DNA from: Oxyruncus cristatus | Lineage: Eukaryota; Chordata; Aves; Passeriformes; Cotingidae | Direction: 5' to 3' | DNA: 64,000 bases | Assembly: GCA_013399855.1 (NCBI GenBank) | Contig: VXAY01002115.1 | Span: forward strand, 1,094,540 to 1,158,539 | Part shown: positions 1 to 10,699 of the stretch, piece by piece | Position numbering within the stretch: position 1 is the stretch's first letter | Layout of the letters: the number at the start of each line of letters is the position of its first letter | Notes under the pieces: model-generated | What the model was told of the DNA's origin: nothing | The model's database searches: none | The model's input: the letters and a program-made list of their open reading frames with translations, nothing else | Program-made: the position numbers and the translations under genes

Positions 1-2100
1 TTCCATTGTGAAATATTCTTTTCATGGAGGAGGAAGAAAGAGCCGGTTACACCCTGCAGTGTTTTGGGGAAGACTAAGAAGCATGGTTTGCAGGGAGTAT
101 GTGTGAAATATGGCATTTCATTATGTGTAATTATTTTTTAACCAGTAATGTCCATGTTGAAATGAGTTTCTTATTTTTGGAATGCATGGGGAGTGGTTGG
201 GGAGGGGAGTCATGTTTTTTTCCCTGTTAATAAACTCAAGTCATTCTTGTGCTAAAGCAATTTCTCAACAAAACAAATTTCTCTCCATCTGGGTAATGGC
301 ACACCCAAATGTGATTACATTACAAGAGATTTTAAATTAAATTTCAAGGTAGGAACATTATTAATCCAATGCATTTTTTTTTGCCTTTATTATCATTGGA
401 TCTAAAACAATAAAAGACTTAAACTCACTTTTAAATGGTAGTTCAGCACTTGCTTCTTACAGCAACATGATTTTGAACTGAAATCCTCATAAATTTATGC
501 ATTTTGGGTCAGACCCTAAAACTCTCTCAAAAGGTGGGGTGGGAATGGCTATATCCATCCCAGAAAGACAGGGGAGTTACAGAAGAGGTTCATTTGGTTT
601 GGATTCCTCCTGAACCCAAATGAGCAATATCACACTCTGCTCCAGGAGGTTTTCTAAGCCACAGCACTGACAAGGCGATGAAGAGGCAGAAGGTACAGAA
701 CTGCCACAGTCAGAAATACACATTTTCCAGATTTATAGCAAATCAAGTCACTATCTTGAAAAATCAGAGTCCGTATTTTTAACAGACTGCTTAAATGTTG
801 CCCACCCTGATATTTCAAAAAGTGTTTACATGCACATGCAAAGGAATTGGATGCCCAAATGACTTGTGTTCATCTGCCTTCTTGTGTTCACAGGCATTCA
901 GATTACATTTTGGATGCAAAACCAATTTTGTTTAAGCCCATAGCCAACAAAATGCAGTAAATAAATACCGAATGTATGAATCCCTCTTGAGTACTGTTTT
1001 TCAATCCATCACATATGAAATTTCTACTATCTCTGCTTATAAAACGAATGTGATCGGAATTTGTCATCGCAGCATTATTTGTCCATTTTTTTCCTGATTA
1101 CATTTGATCCAGCAACAGAACACGGGTTTGAACAACCCTTCATCACAACAGAAAAAAGAAAAAAAAACAACATGTCAAGTAGCACACTAAGTAACCTTTT
1201 ACAAAATTTTACTGAGTGATTTTCTACAAACAAACCAAAAGGGTTTGGTAGGAGACAAGAGCAGTGCCTTTATGTTGTTCTGGAGGGGCTTTGCCTTTGC
1301 CACGTGGACTGGAGAGCTGGGCCGTTCCATGCAGTATTTCTGGGATTAGTTTTGGTTGCACTGGAAACCTACTACCCTAGTGCAACTGCATGCATGTAAA
1401 TACACATTTGTGACAGCAGGCACCCACGCACATGTATGGGTTTTTAGCAAATACCTGAGGCCCATTTCACAACATACTCTTCCTGAGAACCCATTCAGCA
1501 GCTCAGAAGCGAGCACCGCATTTCAGTGTGAGTATCCACTGCCACTCAGAAACAACTTAATCTTCACAGCATTCCCTCAGTAACTGCCTGTGCATGAGAT
1601 TTCCAAATGCTCAGACATAATTCTCTCACTGGAGAGTACAGGCTGATTATGACAAACTCCATCAATTTTATTAGCCACACAGATGTTATAGATATATGTG
1701 AAAATCAACTATAATTCTTCCTGTGATGTGCATAGTGGCACTGTTGCAGACTCTGTCTTTCCCCCCCACACACAACCCCAGAGCTTACAGGCCTCCTGCC
1801 ATTCAGCCTCCATGTGGCCCCCAAGCTAAGATGCTCTTAAAAAGAGAAATATTAAAAGGATTAAAAATGACACTATTGTGCCAGTGGGTGTCTGCAACCA
1901 CAGAGTCCCGGCTGCTGCTGAAAACTGAAGCAAAACACAAGGATGAGATGAGATTGCTGCCCTGCGATCTGGCCGTGTGTGGGGTTTCTCCTCCAAGGTG
2001 TTCCCAGCTAACCTGCCAGCAGGTTTGTGTGGATCATCACTGTGGTCCCTCAGCAAACCCCTCCGATGCTGAATGCCATGGGGCCAGGCCTGGCTGCATG
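1..2100. other. noncoding stretch, no gene seen
   Basis: AT-rich sequence without a gene. It holds an inverted pair of ATCCAATG/CATTGGAT octamers at 364-371 and 394-401 around a T-rich spacer, a G-rich patch near 188-207 with too few G runs for a standard quadruplex, and a TATAAA-type string near 1041. Open frames on both strands between about 1720 and 2270 overlap antisense to each other in a slightly GC-richer area. They show no recognisable domain, signal peptide or splice structure, so I do not call them genes. Confidence 0.6.
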
Positions 2101-2107
2101 TCTGAGG

Positions 2108-2121
2108 CTGGCAGGGGGCAC
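2108..2121 (+). promoter_or_regulatory. candidate CTCF-like motif
   Basis: The 14-mer CTGGCAGGGGGCAC matches 12 of 14 positions of the CTCF core CCASYAGRKGGCRS; the two mismatches are near the 5' end. It is followed by CAGCTGAGCTG. The match was made by eye against a remembered consensus. Motifs of this quality also arise by chance in GC-richer DNA, so occupancy is unknown. Confidence 0.3.
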
Positions 2122-2479
2122 AGCTGAGCTGCACAACCACTGAGGTCCTCCCACAGTCCCTCTTTACATTTGCCGTGGGGTCACAATGCTCATTATGTCC
2201 GCCTATGCAAGGCTGGGGCAAAATGCACTCTTGAAGAGCTGTGAGAAATATTTTCATCAGGATCATTCAGCCAAAGCCTTCCCTGGCTCCCAGCACTGGG
2301 TCTCAAAGGCTCAGCAAGCAGAAGAAAAGCGATAGGCACAATTTAAAGAGAAAGATGAAGCCTACAAGGGGTTGATGGTTTAAGTCCGTATTCCAATGCA
2401 CCTCTAGGAATCCAGGGAAAGAAGCTGAAATGCAGATTTATTCTGGAGAGGCAGGCACAGGAGTGAGGAGACCCATACA

Positions 2480-2575
2480 GAGTCATCCCTTAAACTCTCT
2501 GCACCTCAGCCTTCCCAGCTGTAAAAAGTCCTCAGGTTTAATAACCTAAAGAGTGCAACGGGCCACTCGTGCAGG
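2480..2575 (+). repeat. MIR-like SINE fragment (3' half)
   Basis: The segment reads through the MIR signature in order: a TTAAACTCTCTG block (2490-2501), CACCTCAG (2502-2509), a CTTCCC block, CTGTAAAA (2519-2526), then a TAATAACCT block. This corresponds to the MIR 3' portion that normally reads cttaacctctctg, tgcctcag, tttcc, ctgtaaaatg. The tRNA-derived 5' part is not recognisable upstream. MIRs are CORE-SINEs that were active early in amniote history, so heavy divergence is expected. Confidence 0.6.
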
Positions 2576-2579
2576 GTGA

Positions 2580-5500
2580 AGGTAATCAGTAACTGTGACG
2601 TACAGAGAAACTGCTGGTGAAAAGAATCACATAAATGCAAAGTTATTACGGGCACAGAGTTACCATAGTGATCAGTGTCTCAGAAATGCTAATAATAGTA
2701 AAATAAATAATACAGGCCAGGCAGGAAGAGCCCCTAGAGATGAATGTGAGCTGCTCCCCTCCAGAGGGACTGTGTGTACTGCTTTCTCAGCGCTCCTCGC
2801 CCCGCACTGGCTCCGGCTCAGCTCCCTCCCGGGGTAACACACTGTGCTGCTGCAAGAGGGCTAGGTCAGCCAAGTGAAAGCGGAACTTTTAAGTGCTTTA
2901 TTATTTTCAGGAGTCGTCAGAGAAAACAAAACCCCCACAACTGCAAATAATTGAACACGTCAATAATATTTTGACTCGTTCATGTCTTGCAAGGTTTTAC
3001 TGTAGCCCTGTTAAGTACTTTATTGCTGTCCCTCCAGTGATGTTAATTAAGTTCACCATAGGCTCACAAACCCTCTTCCTCCCTTCTCTCTTTGTTCCTC
3101 ACTTCTTTAAAAAAAAAAAACCAAACCAAAACAAAACAACAAGCAAGCAGTTTTCCCAAGTATAATGCCTAGCAATGGGAGCTCTAGTACAGTAGAAGGT
3201 ACCCAGACAAAAGCAGATTAGAAGGAATAAAGATGATCCATCAGTATGATGGTCAACATTTCTCCACAAAGAGGTTTTCCAGCAATATGAGCAAAGGGAG
3301 CGTAAAAGTCTGAAGGAAGTGTTAAAAAGCCATGACAAATAAGTAAATAAACAGCATAAGTCCTCAGCCTTGGACCACTGTCACTTTAACTTTGTTTTAG
3401 TTAGGTACAAAGGGATATGCTAAGCCAAACATCTTAGGTAGGTATTTCACTGCTTTCCCCTGTAATTTTGTATTTACAATACATTTTCCACTTACAATGT
3501 TTTTATCAACAGGGGAATCAAATGTGGACAAGCTCTGAGCAAAGAGTAGGCCAAGAGAAAGAAATCTCCTGCTTTCTCCTCTCCACATCTCCAGTCATCA
3601 AAGACAGCACCACAATGTTTAAAACACCCTCTCTTCCAACAGATTCTCTGCATCACCTGCAGCCCAGTCTCCTTCCATGCTCCAGTCACACTCCTCAGTG
3701 CATATCCCACTCTCTGCTGCCTCAGTAACCAAGCCCAAGGGGCCCTCAGGCCTCTCATCAGAGCTGGGAAGTCTGTAGGAGTCAGCAGGACCCAGTGGAG
3801 ATTTAAACAGCAGTGGGGTGGATTCTGCTTCCTGTTACCTTAGTGCAAATCCAACCATGACCTTGTACAGGAGAAGAGAGGCTGGTGCTTTCCTTGTCAG
3901 CCAGAGCAGCTGTTGGGATTTCAAGTGTCTTGCACTGAGTTGTCTATCTCAAATAAATCAGAAAAGAAAATGCCACTTTGCATCCCCCAGGATATGTTGT
4001 CCAGCCCCCCACAGCCAAGCAAACTTACTGTTTTACAAAGCTTTTGCAATACAACCAGTCCTCTGCTTTTGGCTGGGGGGTTTCATTGCTCTTACTGTAC
4101 TGATTTTCACTAAGTTGAGGGTGCATTTTTTGAGCTTTTTAAACTGGGAGAGTAGGAGTGTTGGTCAGTGCCAATCAGAATAAGGATAAAATGCTTTAGC
4201 AAAGCCTTGGCCAAGAACACAGGGTTTTTTGTCCAGGTTTTTCTCACTGAAAGTCACTCAGTGGTCACATCTCTCATTTCAGATTTCAGCCATATATGCA
4301 ACTGATAAATTAGGCTAAAACATTACCTAAAATACCCAGAAACGCTAACTCCACTGCTGAGAACTGCACCTATGGACCCGCCACTGACACTGGCCAACTA
4401 CAAGCCCACCCCTGCTCCTCCTGATGTCTTTGCTTGCAGTCTGCACAAGGATGATTAGAGGGAACAATGTCTGTATCTGGCTGGGCTACAAGGACACACT
4501 CATACTGGGTCACTGCGTGCCAAACCAGCGAAGGGAAGAAAAATAATTTGGTGCCTCTCCTTCCACTCAAACAATACTCTGGCACATTCTGGCCCTGTGC
4601 AGTGTTCTTTCTGGCCACTGGGTAAATCATTCAAACCACCTCAATCAATCTCTTCCCAGTTTAACACCAGCTAGGACAGACTATCTGATGGACAAAGATG
4701 CTGAAGAAGGATTGTTTGAGATCAGTCCAACCTAATGGAAAGCACCAGTGAACCCTCTACCTACCAACTCAATCCTGAGTCAACATAAGTGTTTCAACAA
4801 GACCGGCTACTTGCGTGATGAAGCAACATAAAGAGGAGAGATGAGTCAACTGTGACACTCACATGGCAGGACTGAGAGATGGGACAGAAGTGGAGGTGGT
4901 TAGGGAGATGAGGCACTCAATTTTTGCCATGACTCACACATACAAATCAATTAGCGATAAGATGCAGAGACGTCAGGAGGAAAGACGTGGCAGGAAAAAA
5001 AAAAAGTTTCCACCCTTTCCAAGCGTGGAAGTGGTAGAAGCAGAAATGAGTAAAAAACTTGACAGTAGAGGAGGGATTGAAGGGGAAAAGCAAAGACTAA
5101 GCAATGCCTCCAGTCTCCACAAGTGCCGAATCTTGAAGTTAAACTAGTTTCTCAGATACTCAGGCAACAGAAATGAGGCTTTGAGTCGTAAATGAATCAG
5201 TAGATTGTAGGGAAGCCAGCGTAAGGAAGATGATGTTGCAGACAAAAAGCTTGCAATTTAGTATAATAAGCAAAGCACTGAATAAGCAGGAAGGAATTGA
5301 GCTTTATTTGAGCAACAGTTTACTCATACTGAGAGGAGTTTTGAAGATGTTGGCACGTGATCAGTGATAACCATCTCCCAACCTCTGAATGCTCCTCCAT
5401 AGGTGTGATGGTGCAAACCAGAAGATCTACTTCTTGTCTGCGTGGCCTTGTTCTGAGGAACAGCGGACTGCTGGCACCAGAAGAATGGACCAAAACAATA

Positions 5501-6390
5501 TTAGAGGACGAAATGGAATAGCTAGAACAAGTCTGACCAAAAGAGGCTCAAATTTGGACAATAAGCCAAAATACTTTTGAGAATTAAATATTCCTCCCTT
5601 ATGCTGCCCACACAATCACCCTAGCTCATGGCTGCATTAGATAGACCATTTTTCTCCTACACATTTGACTGAAGAGAAAAAGAGAGGATGTAGAGCATTT
5701 AATCCAAGGCAAATACCAAGGACCTTTCCAAGATGACCAAGGTGCATTTTGTGCTCTTCTCCTCAGCCTCCCCAACACATATGCCACATAAACCAAGGAA
5801 TGATGCTGTTTCTCCCTCACACAGTAAGCTTCCATATGCAGTATTTGGGCTTTTTCCAGTAGAATTAAGCAGTTTGGCCTATTGCCACGTCCAATTACGT
5901 CTCACAGAATTATTCCTTTTCTGTCCCTTCTGTTCGTGGTTGTTTTAGGAATATAAAACCTATCCTATGATTACATAACATGACTGTAGTATTTCCCTAC
6001 AGGAGCAAGTGAGGAATAGAGAAGCAGGCTGCCGATTTCATTAGCAGTCACATCTGCTCTTGCTCTGTAAATGGTGTCTCCTTCCCAGGCCACTGCGCCC
6101 TGTTGCAAGCAAAACATGATCCTACCCTCGAGACTACAAAATCACTTTCCATGGGAATCTATGTGATGTCAGAAATCCGCTCTCCTTACTCCATAGCAGG
6201 ATCTCAAAGACACAGCTCCTCATGGGTCCTATAAGAACAAATCTTGGTTTGAACCAAGTTTTTGGAGTTTTCCTCAAGGCAGCTCCAGGACGACACAAAG
6301 ATGTGCACCTAAAACACTAGTTCACCTACTTACATCTCAGAAGAGATTGTAACTCTTAAATTGTTACCCTTACTGACTAGTTTACAAGTG
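2580..6390. other. noncoding stretch, no gene seen
   Basis: No gene recognised. A small GC-rich patch with four CpGs lies at about 2788-2834. A pyrimidine-rich TTTATTATTTTCAG at 2897-2910 looks like a splice acceptor but opens no sensible exon. Short A-rich tracts begin at about 3109 (followed by ACC/AAAC-type simple sequence to about 3145) and about 4997. The rest is unremarkable AT-rich sequence. Confidence 0.55.
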
Positions 6391-6420
6391 ATTAGTTAAC
6401 TGATAAAGATGTTAACTAAT
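6391..6420. repeat. perfect 10-bp inverted repeat with GTTAAC cores
   Basis: ATTAGTTAAC at 6391-6400 is repeated exactly as its reverse complement GTTAACTAAT at 6411-6420, separated by the 10-base spacer TGATAAAGAT. Both arms contain GTTAAC, a half-site of the HNF1 type (consensus GTTAATNATTAAC), although the half-sites here are farther apart than in a standard HNF1 dimer site. The spacer contains a GATAA string. Confidence 0.7.
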
Positions 6421-6728
6421 AAATTTTATGAAGACTGACACAAAGTAATCCTAAACTTCCTGGATGACCTCAGAGTGAAATTTCCATGGTTATCTATTTA
6501 AGGCCCATGGTCAACAGCTTTGTTCAAGAACTGCCTTAAATTCCAGTATGTCCATCCCTGCTGCATTTCCAGCACTGTGAAAGAACTGTACTATTAACTA
6601 ACACGACATAATACCTGGAAACAAAATTGCCACCAAAGCTACTGTTTTGGTTTAGGAAAAACATAATTAAACAGCCCACACTGAGATGGTAGTAGGATTC
6701 TTATTAAATAGTGGATATTCTGGTTCTG

Positions 6729-6741
6729 TATATATATATAA
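6729..6741. repeat. short TA microsatellite
   Basis: Six to seven TA units in AT-rich DNA, too short to be a stable marker but clearly tandem. Confidence 0.75.
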
Positions 6742-7103
6742 TTTCAAATTCACAAAAATATGATGTGTGCTATCAAAAAAGAGGATTGTTGTTTTCCTTC
6801 TGCTAAAGAAAATGCTGTTTCATGCTCATTTCTATTATTTTAAGGCTGACTGTTGAACAGGTATACTTCACTTTCTAACATAGCAGAGCAAAATTTCCAG
6901 CACCAAGTTATTTCTGCAGCTCAGCAGAGGTTTTTTTGTCCAGCAATGTTAGCAATATGAAATGCTTTAAAGAGATGATTTGATAGCACTTCTTCCCTTC
7001 CCATCCACAGGAGAAAACTGCAATCATTACTTGAAACTGTTCACAGTAAGGTGGACATTGGCTTCATTTAGAGCAATGCTATTCTTATCTAGAAGTGCTG
7101 GGA

Positions 7104-7151
7104 TTTAAGCATGTGACTCCCATTAACATTAATGAGAGTTATATGTTTAAA
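7104..7151. repeat. 48-bp imperfect palindrome, ancient MITE-like element
   Basis: Two 23-base arms (7104-7126 and 7129-7151) flank a 2-base centre. The arms agree at 19 of 23 positions and all four differences are transitions, as expected for decay of a once-perfect palindrome. The pattern (TTTAAGCATGTG, CTCCCATT, AATGAGAG, TTTAAA) resembles palindromic repeats with centres like CCCATTGACTTCAATGGG, which are abundant in turtle, crocodilian and bird DNA. The family name is not certain. Confidence 0.55.
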
Positions 7152-7159
7152 ACCTCTGC

Positions 7160-10100
7160 ACATTGTGATGGGAATATGTTCCATAGAATCCAATTAATCT
7201 GAAGAACATTGCACACATTTGGGAACATTCATGTTGTACAATTTCACTGGCATATGGATTTGTCCTCAATAAAGCTTGCTAGTATCTGGTAACAAAGATA
7301 TTAACAATCTCTTGTACATTTACATAAAGGAGGACTAGACTATATGTTTTCCCAGCTCAGTGTAGGCAGCTACAAAGAAGCTTTTGAGTATAAACAAATA
7401 AAGAATTGAGAAAATAAGGAAGGTGATGGTATTTTAAGAATGTGAATATTTGGAGAATGCTGGGGAATGAACACAGAGGAGGCTGTTCACTTATAGGTTG
7501 GATGTATTTTCAACAGGAACCAAGCAAACACCAAAAAAAATAAAAAAGAAAAGAAAAGACAAAAATATGGAGGGAGGATAAATAGAATATTCAGATTCCG
7601 GCTGTTTCCCACACGCTGAAGATAATAATGTGAATGGAAGTGATTTTGTTTTAGAGGTCAGAGCAGAGGCTGATATTGCAGCCTTTCCAGATCCTGAAAA
7701 ACATCATTTGATTAAAATAACTGGCCCTGTTGTTCTTGTGATCCTAAGGAGGCTATTTTACACGATGAAGACAACAACAGCAAAGCAGCAAACAGTAAGT
7801 TTTAGTGCTTCAGAGACAAAGCACGAGAGACACACTGCTGCTGGAAAGTGTAACAGAACATTAGAGCACATGATAAGTAAGCAGGAATCAGCAAAAAGTT
7901 AATAGGAAACCACAATGACAATGTGTCCGTGCACTTCAGTACAATATTTCTCTCCCTTTCTTTCCCCTATTTGAACAGGATGAGGAATTTAAGAGGACAC
8001 AGGAAAGCAATATCTTAGTAAAGAAAGAAAGGAACAACCAGAGATAAGGACATAATGTTTCATGCCACTAAACGGGCTATTCAATTTTAAGAACATTTGT
8101 CTGTGAAAGTTTGACAAGACCTCACTTGCCCAGACCTTGATGATCCTCAGACCTTCTTCAGAAAGGCTTTCTTTCTCGAAACGAAGAAATATGTGACCAG
8201 AATTGCCAGAAATGAATCGTTATTTTTGAAGCCTCAATTTGAAACATGTTTTAAGGCCTGGTACTTACACAAGGATGTTTAGGCCTCTGAGAGGAAACAA
8301 GAGCCTTAAAACTGAACCCAAGTGTGGAATGGACCCAAACACACCTCCCTGTACAGCTGTAGATTTATATCACCTTCTACAGCTGAGTTCAGAGTGTTTC
8401 ACTCCTGTAAAGACCGAAAAGTTTTGTGTTTGCCTTTGCAATCCATTAGATAACCAAAACATAGTACCAGAAGAAGATTAAAACCCCCAAGGCTCTGCAG
8501 CCCTGCCTTTGGGGTACCAGAGAAAACACTTGTTTTACAGGCAGCAGTTGAACTGACAGACTCAAAAATTACGTGAAAGCCTCCAAATACAAAAACAAAC
8601 AAACAAAAAAATCAGCAAGAAAAATAATTGCATTCGAGGATTCTTTTAAAAGAAAGTCCCAGAGCTTGCACACATACCAACGTGTATGGGCCTGTTTGGA
8701 AGCAAGGCTTAGTATGGCCTACTGTGATTGGAAAAGGAGGAAAACGTGCTTTCAACCTTCTCTTGACAGTGAACTATGGTCCTGAGGAGAAGGTATTACT
8801 AGGAGAGGGCAAACTGCAGATGTCGAAAGTTCAAGAAAAGTTCAGGTTGTTGCACGCCCCTGAAATTGAGGCAGTGTGAATGTTTGCCTGCTCCTTCTAA
8901 GGAGCAAGCTGGTGTTGTGCAATGGCCTTGTCTTCCTGGCCACAGACAAAGCACCATCACAACCCTTCCCAGGGATGTACAGCATTGGTCTACCTTCTGC
9001 CAGCTGTTTAAAAGGGCATAATTTACGGATGTGGGAGACAGATATCACTTTGTATATCAGGGAATTGCCTAGAAGTCATGTTCCAAGATATCCCCGTGGC
9101 CCGGAATGACAGACCAAGTGCTCCATGCCCAAGGAACGAGGCAGGGCTGTCAGGCAGTGAAGGACAGTGACCCCAGCTGAGCTCCAGGGCAGTGGGTCTT
9201 CCCCATCATCACTGAATCTCCCCGTTTGACACCCTAACAGCAGCAGAGCTTTGCCATTGCTCTTGGGACACAGCTCCCGGCCTCGGAAATGCCCTTCAGC
9301 TGCCCCAGGAGGGCCACCACACTGCCTGAGCATCACCTCCCACAGAGAAAGTGCACTGACGCAGGAAATGTGCACCCAGAAGCTGCTTTTCACCAGCACG
9401 TGCAGAGCATTTGTGAACCAAAGCCCTTCCTTCTCCCCCAATAAGTAACAGTTTCTCTGAAATGTAGAGTCTTTATTTCAGATTACCGACAACCCCGTGC
9501 ATCTTTTTTTGTTTGTACTGTAATCATGTGGCTTTTTTTCTCCTAGCATAGTCATGACCACAAGTGTTAAAATCAACAAACACCATTTTTGCAGTTCTTC
9601 CTTTCCCTTGGTATTAAATGCTTGTTTTATAGAAAGCAAATACATTTTTCTTAACGGGAGGAAAAAAAAATAAAAAAGGACAGAAAGAACAGGACTTACA
9701 CTATTTCTACAAACCATAATTTAAACCTGATCCTGGAAAGTAATGCTAAAATGATAAACATGCTGTTTGTGATGGGTTGATGTTTAATGATGATGTTATT
9801 GAACACAGAGATTAGATCCCTATCAGATGTGGTTTTGAAGAAGATACCTGAACTATGGAAAGATTTTGAAAGGCATTTTTCTTGCTAGGAAATAGTCAGC
9901 CCCTTGTATATGTCTTCTTCTAAGTAACTTAAAAACACATCAAGTTTTTCATCCTCTGGATTCTGATTTCAGAACTGCTGTTTATCTATTTTAAAGATCC
10001 CTGCAATGAAAAAAGAACTATAATTAATGAGGGGGATTAGTCCTTACTGTATACACACAGAAGTTTATCTATCCATAGACAGAGACACATTTCAACTTTA

Positions 10101-10590
10101 AGACTTGGTTTAAACTTAAAGAACTGATTGCAAAATATTGGCAAGGACTATTTTATTTAACAAAATATCCAGTGGTTTGCCTAACATCCAATTCCGCAAT
10201 GACCTCGCTGACATTATCATTTTCCAAAAGGCTAACAGAGAGAGGTTTTTTAGGGTAAAAAAGAAGAGCTAAGCCTCAGGATATGGATGATCCAATATTT
10301 GTGCAAAGGAAAGTCACTCCAGGCAATGCATAACCTTACCTGACCCATAAGTAGATATTACCTCCCCTCCCCAGCTTCAATTTCCATTTACTAAATCCAG
10401 AATTCCCCCAAACACATAAGGTGCCCATTTCTACTCCCCGGTACCCAAAGCAACATGCCAAGGTCCCTGTTAGAGCTGGGTGCCAGCCTGCAGCACCAGG
10501 CACTGAGTACCTGGTCTGGTCCACTCCTGCCCAGCAGCAAACACTGTTCTTGCTGAGAAAATACACAGCCATGCAAACACACCGTGGGGA
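7160..10590. other. noncoding stretch; weak two-exon ORF possibility only
   Basis: No gene can be supported. A frame open from about 7584 ends at a GTAAGT donor-like site (7795-7800). After 184 bases a strong pyrimidine tract and CAG (ending 7978) lead into a phase-compatible frame that stops after 22 codons. The protein is not recognised, so this is kept as a finding and not as a gene. Short AAAC-type simple sequence lies at 8588-8611. A CpG-poor, moderately GC-rich zone spans 9100-9430. Confidence 0.5.
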
Positions 10591-10592
10591 AG

Positions 10593-10608
10593 GTGTGTGT
10601 GTGTGTGT
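10593..10608. repeat. GT microsatellite
   Basis: Eight GT units, uninterrupted, ending before TGAGAGG. One of very few dinucleotide arrays in the window. Confidence 0.85.
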
Positions 10609-10666
10609 TGAGAGGGATTACAAAACCACAGCAACCTTAGAAGCCAAACTTTAAAAATTTAATCAA

Positions 10667-10695
10667 CCCCCCCCCCCGAAAAAAAAAAAAAAAAA
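10667..10695. repeat. C-tract joined to A-tract
   Basis: Eleven C (10667-10677), one G, then seventeen A (10679-10695). Back-to-back homopolymers of this kind are prone to slippage and sequencing error, so the lengths are uncertain. Confidence 0.85.
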
Positions 10696-10699
10696 GGGT

